Source of the DNA: Mnemiopsis leidyi
Lineage: Eukaryota; Ctenophora; Tentaculata; Lobata; Bolinopsidae
Length of the DNA: 34,359 nt
Reading direction: 5' to 3'
NCBI GenBank assembly: GCA_000226015.1
Contig: JH152822.1
Location: forward strand, 114,178 to 148,536
The notes below the pieces were generated by a model, which made no database searches, had not been told where the DNA came from, and saw nothing but the letters and a program-made list of their open reading frames with translations. This document shows, piece after piece, positions 30,344 through 34,359 of the stretch; the first letter of the stretch is position 1, and each line of letters begins with the position of its first letter. Both the position numbers and the translations under genes were made by a program.

Positions 30344-32239
30344 GATCTATTTCCCACCAGCAGCAGATCTGATGTAGTTATAGTAGTGATAAAGTTCCAG
30401 GAGAAACAGCTCAGCTGTATTGTTATAGCTGGTGTATTGCTATATTTGGAGACACCCGCCTCAGTCCGTGTAATACCAGCAACTTCAGCTGTACCTTGCT
30501 GTTGTTCCTATCTTGTGTTATTAGCACACTGTGACTAATGTGTGTGACAGGCAAGTTTCTCGTTAGGTAGATTCTCGTCTAGTAGCCCCGGACATACCTG
30601 TGGAATATGGGGGATAATGAGACCAGGGTCTGATCTCTGATCAGACACACTTGGTGCTTGACCGACGAGTAACAGTGGGTTCGTCAGATTGGTAATTAAA
30701 TGTTAGATTCAATATAGAGCCTAATGGTATCTGTTCTTTATATTTAGAGCTATGTTCTGTTCCATCAACACGGTAAGGGTACAGGTGCTGCTCCTGCTGC
30801 TACAGAGCTCGCTTTCAAGACTGATAAATACTAAATTATAGTCGCGACATCGTTCATAAGTCTTGCTAAGGACCAAATAGAGACCAAGATGTGGCCCTCG
30901 GGCAAGAATGTTCAAAGCGTCCGCCGACTCAGTAGTTATCATTGGTAAAGTAACGTTGGAGTCTGTAATTTTCTAGCAGCAGCAATACCACCTGCCTAAT
31001 TCTTTGTTCCAACTATAGAAAGATTTTAGCAACACGTTGCACGAGAGCTGAAGATATGGAGCTAACATTTCGACGCTTGTGAACAGCCTGTAAACCGATC
31101 TGTACAAAGTTAGCGTACAAGCGAGTCAAGACATCAAAGCAACCAGGATAGTCAGATTGTACATAAAGTATCAACACGTCTGTGACACGATCACAGATCG
31201 CACTAAGAGAGCGAATGTTGTTGTCCTATGTCCAGGCTCAACAAGCAAGTCAAATGTGCTAACGATGTGATTAGTTATAAGCCGGTTGTTGGCCTGTGTC
31301 CTGCGTGAAGAACAATAAACATGAGAAAGTTGTGACCTCTGAAATTACTGTCCTTGCCAAGCACATATATGTTCGAGCTATCTGAGCCGCTATTTTGTTG
31401 GCGGAGTCACATTGAAGTCACATGTCACAATTTAAGAGCAATGTTACTGAAACTTTGAATTGAAATTATCCGATGAATTCGAACTATTTTTAAATCGCTA
31501 ATTAAATCCATACTGCTTGATGGTTTACTGACAACTGATATGTGGACAAGAGCCTTATTTCTTTTCTGTTGCCCTGAAGACATGGGATTAGGAATATCTT
31601 GTGAAGCCTAAATGTACAACTCTGGATCTAACTCTTAGTTGAACTTGCACAGATGATCATTGACTCGATTAGAACAATCAGTCATCAGATTTAAGTCTTT
31701 CGGCATAGTTGAAATAAAAATCGGTTATAGATGCATGCAACCTTAACAATATATAAAAATCGCAACCTCCGGCTATTAAGGCTTAACATTCCCGTCACGT
31801 CTATGCATGAGTATGCTGCATTGAGCTACTTAACAAAGTAGAGCATAGACCGTACCCACGGCTACAATGTTTATCCCAGTCCCACCACGATCAAACTTTC
31901 CAGACTAAACATATTTACTGAGGGATTACAAACGAGATTCTAGTTGTAGTAAACCAGTAGTACAGCGAGTTTTATTTCATATTAGCTAAAAAGTAAGTAT
32001 GTAAGCATTAAGTTTACACATTTCAGAGGATAATTGGCCGTTACAGGGATCGGGATAGAATTAGGAAGAGACACGAGTAGCTATACAATTACAATTGTGT
32101 AGTTAGGATCTACAAATAGGGGCCGGTGATTGTAAGGATATTGTGTACAGCTCCGATACTCGTACTCTCGTACTAGCGCTCTACACAGTACCGCGAACTG
32201 TATTACTGTCCCCTCTTTAATTTCATTTAGAAGTTTCAA
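30344..32239. other. Upstream flank of the FAM184-like gene
   Basis: The first ~150 bp are the probable 5' UTR and promoter of the minus-strand gene. I see no clear TATA box. The rest has no supported gene and no CACGTG site. Confidence 0.5.
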
Positions 32240-32303
32240 AGTAACCGAGTAACAAAGTAACCTAGTAACAAAGTAACCGAGTAACAAAGTAACCGAGTAA
32301 CCG
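32240..32303 (+). repeat. 8-bp minisatellite (AGTAACNN), eight units
   Basis: Units AGTAACCG, AGTAACAA and AGTAACCT follow one another without interruption. CCG and CAA forms alternate, giving a 16-bp higher-order period over much of the array. Confidence 0.93.
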
Positions 32304-33811
32304 AGTCGAGGCATACACGAAGTAAAAAGTGAAGAACAGGGACTAGTGACCGTAACAATTCGAAGTACTGCAGTACTGGACACCGCAAGAAGAACACAAC
32401 ATACAGCTACCCCCGGACATCTCTCCATTCTATCGTCTGCATGTTATCCACACGAACACTTGTACTGTACACCCAGTAAGCTTGACCGCACCGCCTGCCG
32501 CTAAATTTTCATCAAGCAGGCACAACACACCGCACTGCACAGTACTGCGCAGGTAGTCCAACTCAAATAACTGTGATTTTAAGTAAATTTTCACAGCTGA
32601 ACTGTGCTCTGAGTTGCATTGATGGGCCTTGATGACAATATTGGAACTGTAAAAAAAGGAATTAGTTTTACTTCAAGTTTTACTGTGACAATATTAACGT
32701 TATAGGATAACTGGACAGGAAATTCGTTGACAACTTGAACTACAGGCAGCAGAGCCAAGGGTTGAGGCAGAACCGGTAGAATGCAGTATGAGTAAAATCA
32801 CCAGTGCAGTTTAATACAACCGTAAGTTTGACGAGATTTTATCGGTCTAAAAAACGTTCAGCTTTGAGCTGAGATAGCCGGGTGTAAGTGTAACCGCGTC
32901 AACCTTACGCGTAAGTTTACTTGAAACAAATAATCAAGTTAACATGATAATAAATTTACCAACGCATAAGCCACGCTTCTTTAAGTATAATAATTCACTA
33001 ATACACTGAGTTAGCGATTACGATATGAAATTGTTGTCGAGGTGTTACCCGACACACAGTTTTGCCGCTCGGATATAATCTCGTCCATGAAATTGGAACT
33101 GCATAGCTCAACAGAAATGGGAAATAGTAAACAGGAAAGTCTGAATCTACTCGACACATTATGGGTGTCAATGAAAGGTTCCGAATCCTTTGACTCGTAG
33201 GTGAAATTGTTCTGCTCTTTGAGTCCTTCGAAATTACATTTATTTCCGTCTAAAGTTCTACTTCTAGATTTGAGCTGCGAGAGTCAGGTATAATGGCGAC
33301 AATTTGCTCTACGCTCTTTCTGGTTAACACAGATATTGGTATAGTGGTACCGGTAGAGCCTAGCAGGTCGGAGGAAGTGGAACCACCGAACCAGATAAGT
33401 TATTTGGCGTGGTCCCCACACATTTTGGGGCTGATGATAGTTTTGAAAATTTTAGAATAAGATTACTCATAGCCAAATGAATACATATACTAGATTCAAC
33501 TTTCATACGGCCTTGCCTGTTATTTTGAGAACATATATTTTCGTTTATAACTATAATTAATATTGATGATGTTGGTGGTCAGAAGAGAAACGCACAGATA
33601 ATTAATATTATAAGGCCTCTTTTTCCATGAGAGGTGGGGATTCCAAGGTTGTCTAATAAAATGGATGATGGGAAGGAAAGGATGATAAAATAAATCTTTT
33701 TTTTCCATATTACAACTAAATTGACATATATTAAGTCAGACCAATAAGCCCACTGCATGTATAGCCTTTTAGCCGAACTCGAAGTCGAGGTGACAAAATG
33801 AATTCCCTAAT
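32304..33811. other. AT-rich non-coding stretch
   Basis: I see no gene, RNA gene or marked repeat here. Confidence 0.5.
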
Positions 33812-33815
33812 AATA

Positions 33816-34182
33816 AGGGATCGTTCACATATGACGTCATCATCTTTAGGGGGAGGGGCTTTCCAAATGATGACGAATGACGACGAGGGGGAGAGGGGTT
33901 TGGCCAATGCTGATGTCATCAAAAGTTTTTAGGATTTATAGGATTTTTTTGAAAAGTTTTGATTTCTTTTGAAATACTGTGTTTTCACTGACTTAGTAAT
34001 AGTAAAAAAATTCGAAAATAAGTGCAAAATAAACCAAAAATAAAAGTGTTTTTACATGAAGTGGGGGGGGGGTCCGACTGTGATTATGGTAATTTACCTC
34101 TGACATTTAGGGGGGTTTTGTCATGATGACGAATGATGAGTGATTACCGAAAATTTGCTGACGTCATATGTGAACGACCCCT
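33816..34182. mobile_element. 367-bp MITE with 27-bp terminal inverted repeats
   Basis: The left end (33816-33842) starts AGGGATCGTTCACATATGAC. The right end, read in reverse complement from 34182, starts AGGGGTCGTTCACATATGAC. The arms match at 25 of 27 positions. The same 4 bases, AATA, flank both ends (33812-33815 and 34183-34186), a candidate target-site duplication. The interior has no coding capacity and contains G-rich tracts and ATGATGACGAATGA motifs. Each arm contains the CRE palindrome TGACGTCA (33832-33839 and 34159-34166). It is non-autonomous; I cannot name the transposase superfamily. Confidence 0.85.
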
Positions 34183-34186
34183 AATA

Positions 34187-34359
34187 TGTGTGCAGAGGGT
34201 GCTATGAATTTCAAATGATAACATTAACATGGATAACCAGGTTAAAGGGGGTTGGGACTTGGGGAAATGTTGGGTTTGGCAAGTGAATAAACTAAAAACC
34301 ATGAAGCTGACGACAACGTAGGGGGGGGGGGGGGGTTTCCAAGTGGTGATACTGATGGA
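34187..34359. repeat. G-tract sequence related to the MITE interior
   Basis: The final bases contain TAG followed by a run of about 17 G, then TTTCCAAGTGGTGATACTGATG. This resembles the MITE interior at 33845-33878 (TAGGGGGAGGGGCTTTCCAA then ATGATGACGAATG) and 34109-34135. It may be part of another related element cut by the window end. Long G runs are also assembly risks. Confidence 0.4.

Overview
This is animal (metazoan) nuclear DNA from a draft assembly; a 10-base N run sits at 21785-21794. It is AT-rich and has GT-AG spliced genes, microsatellites, minisatellites and MITE-like repeats. The two genes I can reconstruct are a DM-domain transcription factor and a FAM184-family coiled-coil protein. 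DM-domain factors point to Metazoa. The moderately compact layout suggests a non-vertebrate animal, but I cannot place the phylum from sequence alone.

Layout. Bases 1-18288 contain no gene I can support. They hold an inverted-repeat element (134-642), three copies of a ~100-bp repeat, a 35-bp minisatellite of about 13 units (2027-2481), smaller duplications, and clusters of regulatory-looking palindromes: CACGTG E-boxes, TGACGTCA CRE sites and a CCAAT/E-box/CCAAT group. Bases 18289-24227 (+) hold a three-exon DMRT gene of 319 aa. It has a complete DM domain split by a 4.6-kb intron, a DMA domain, a SUMO/synergy-control-like motif, an eh1-like motif and a C-terminal double-CxxC zinc-ribbon-like tail. 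Bases 25179-30343 (-) hold a nine-exon FAM184-family gene predicted at 506 aa. It has the family's N-terminal and C-terminal conserved blocks but is about half the length of vertebrate FAM184A. The two genes converge, with 951 bp between stop codons and candidate poly(A) signals only about 320 bp apart. Bases 30344-34359 are non-coding, with an 8-bp minisatellite and a clear 367-bp MITE (33816-34182) whose terminal repeats carry a CRE palindrome.

Exon chains were built by hand. For both genes every junction keeps the reading frame and uses GT-AG borders. In the DMRT gene the joined product restores the exact spacing of all eight DM-domain zinc ligands. CACGTG occurs 38 times by hand count in 34.4 kb, about seven times the number expected from base composition, and is absent after 30006. 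The main candidates for something undescribed are the zinc-ribbon-like tail on a DM/DMA protein, the phased array of four CREs upstream of it, and the E-box enrichment.
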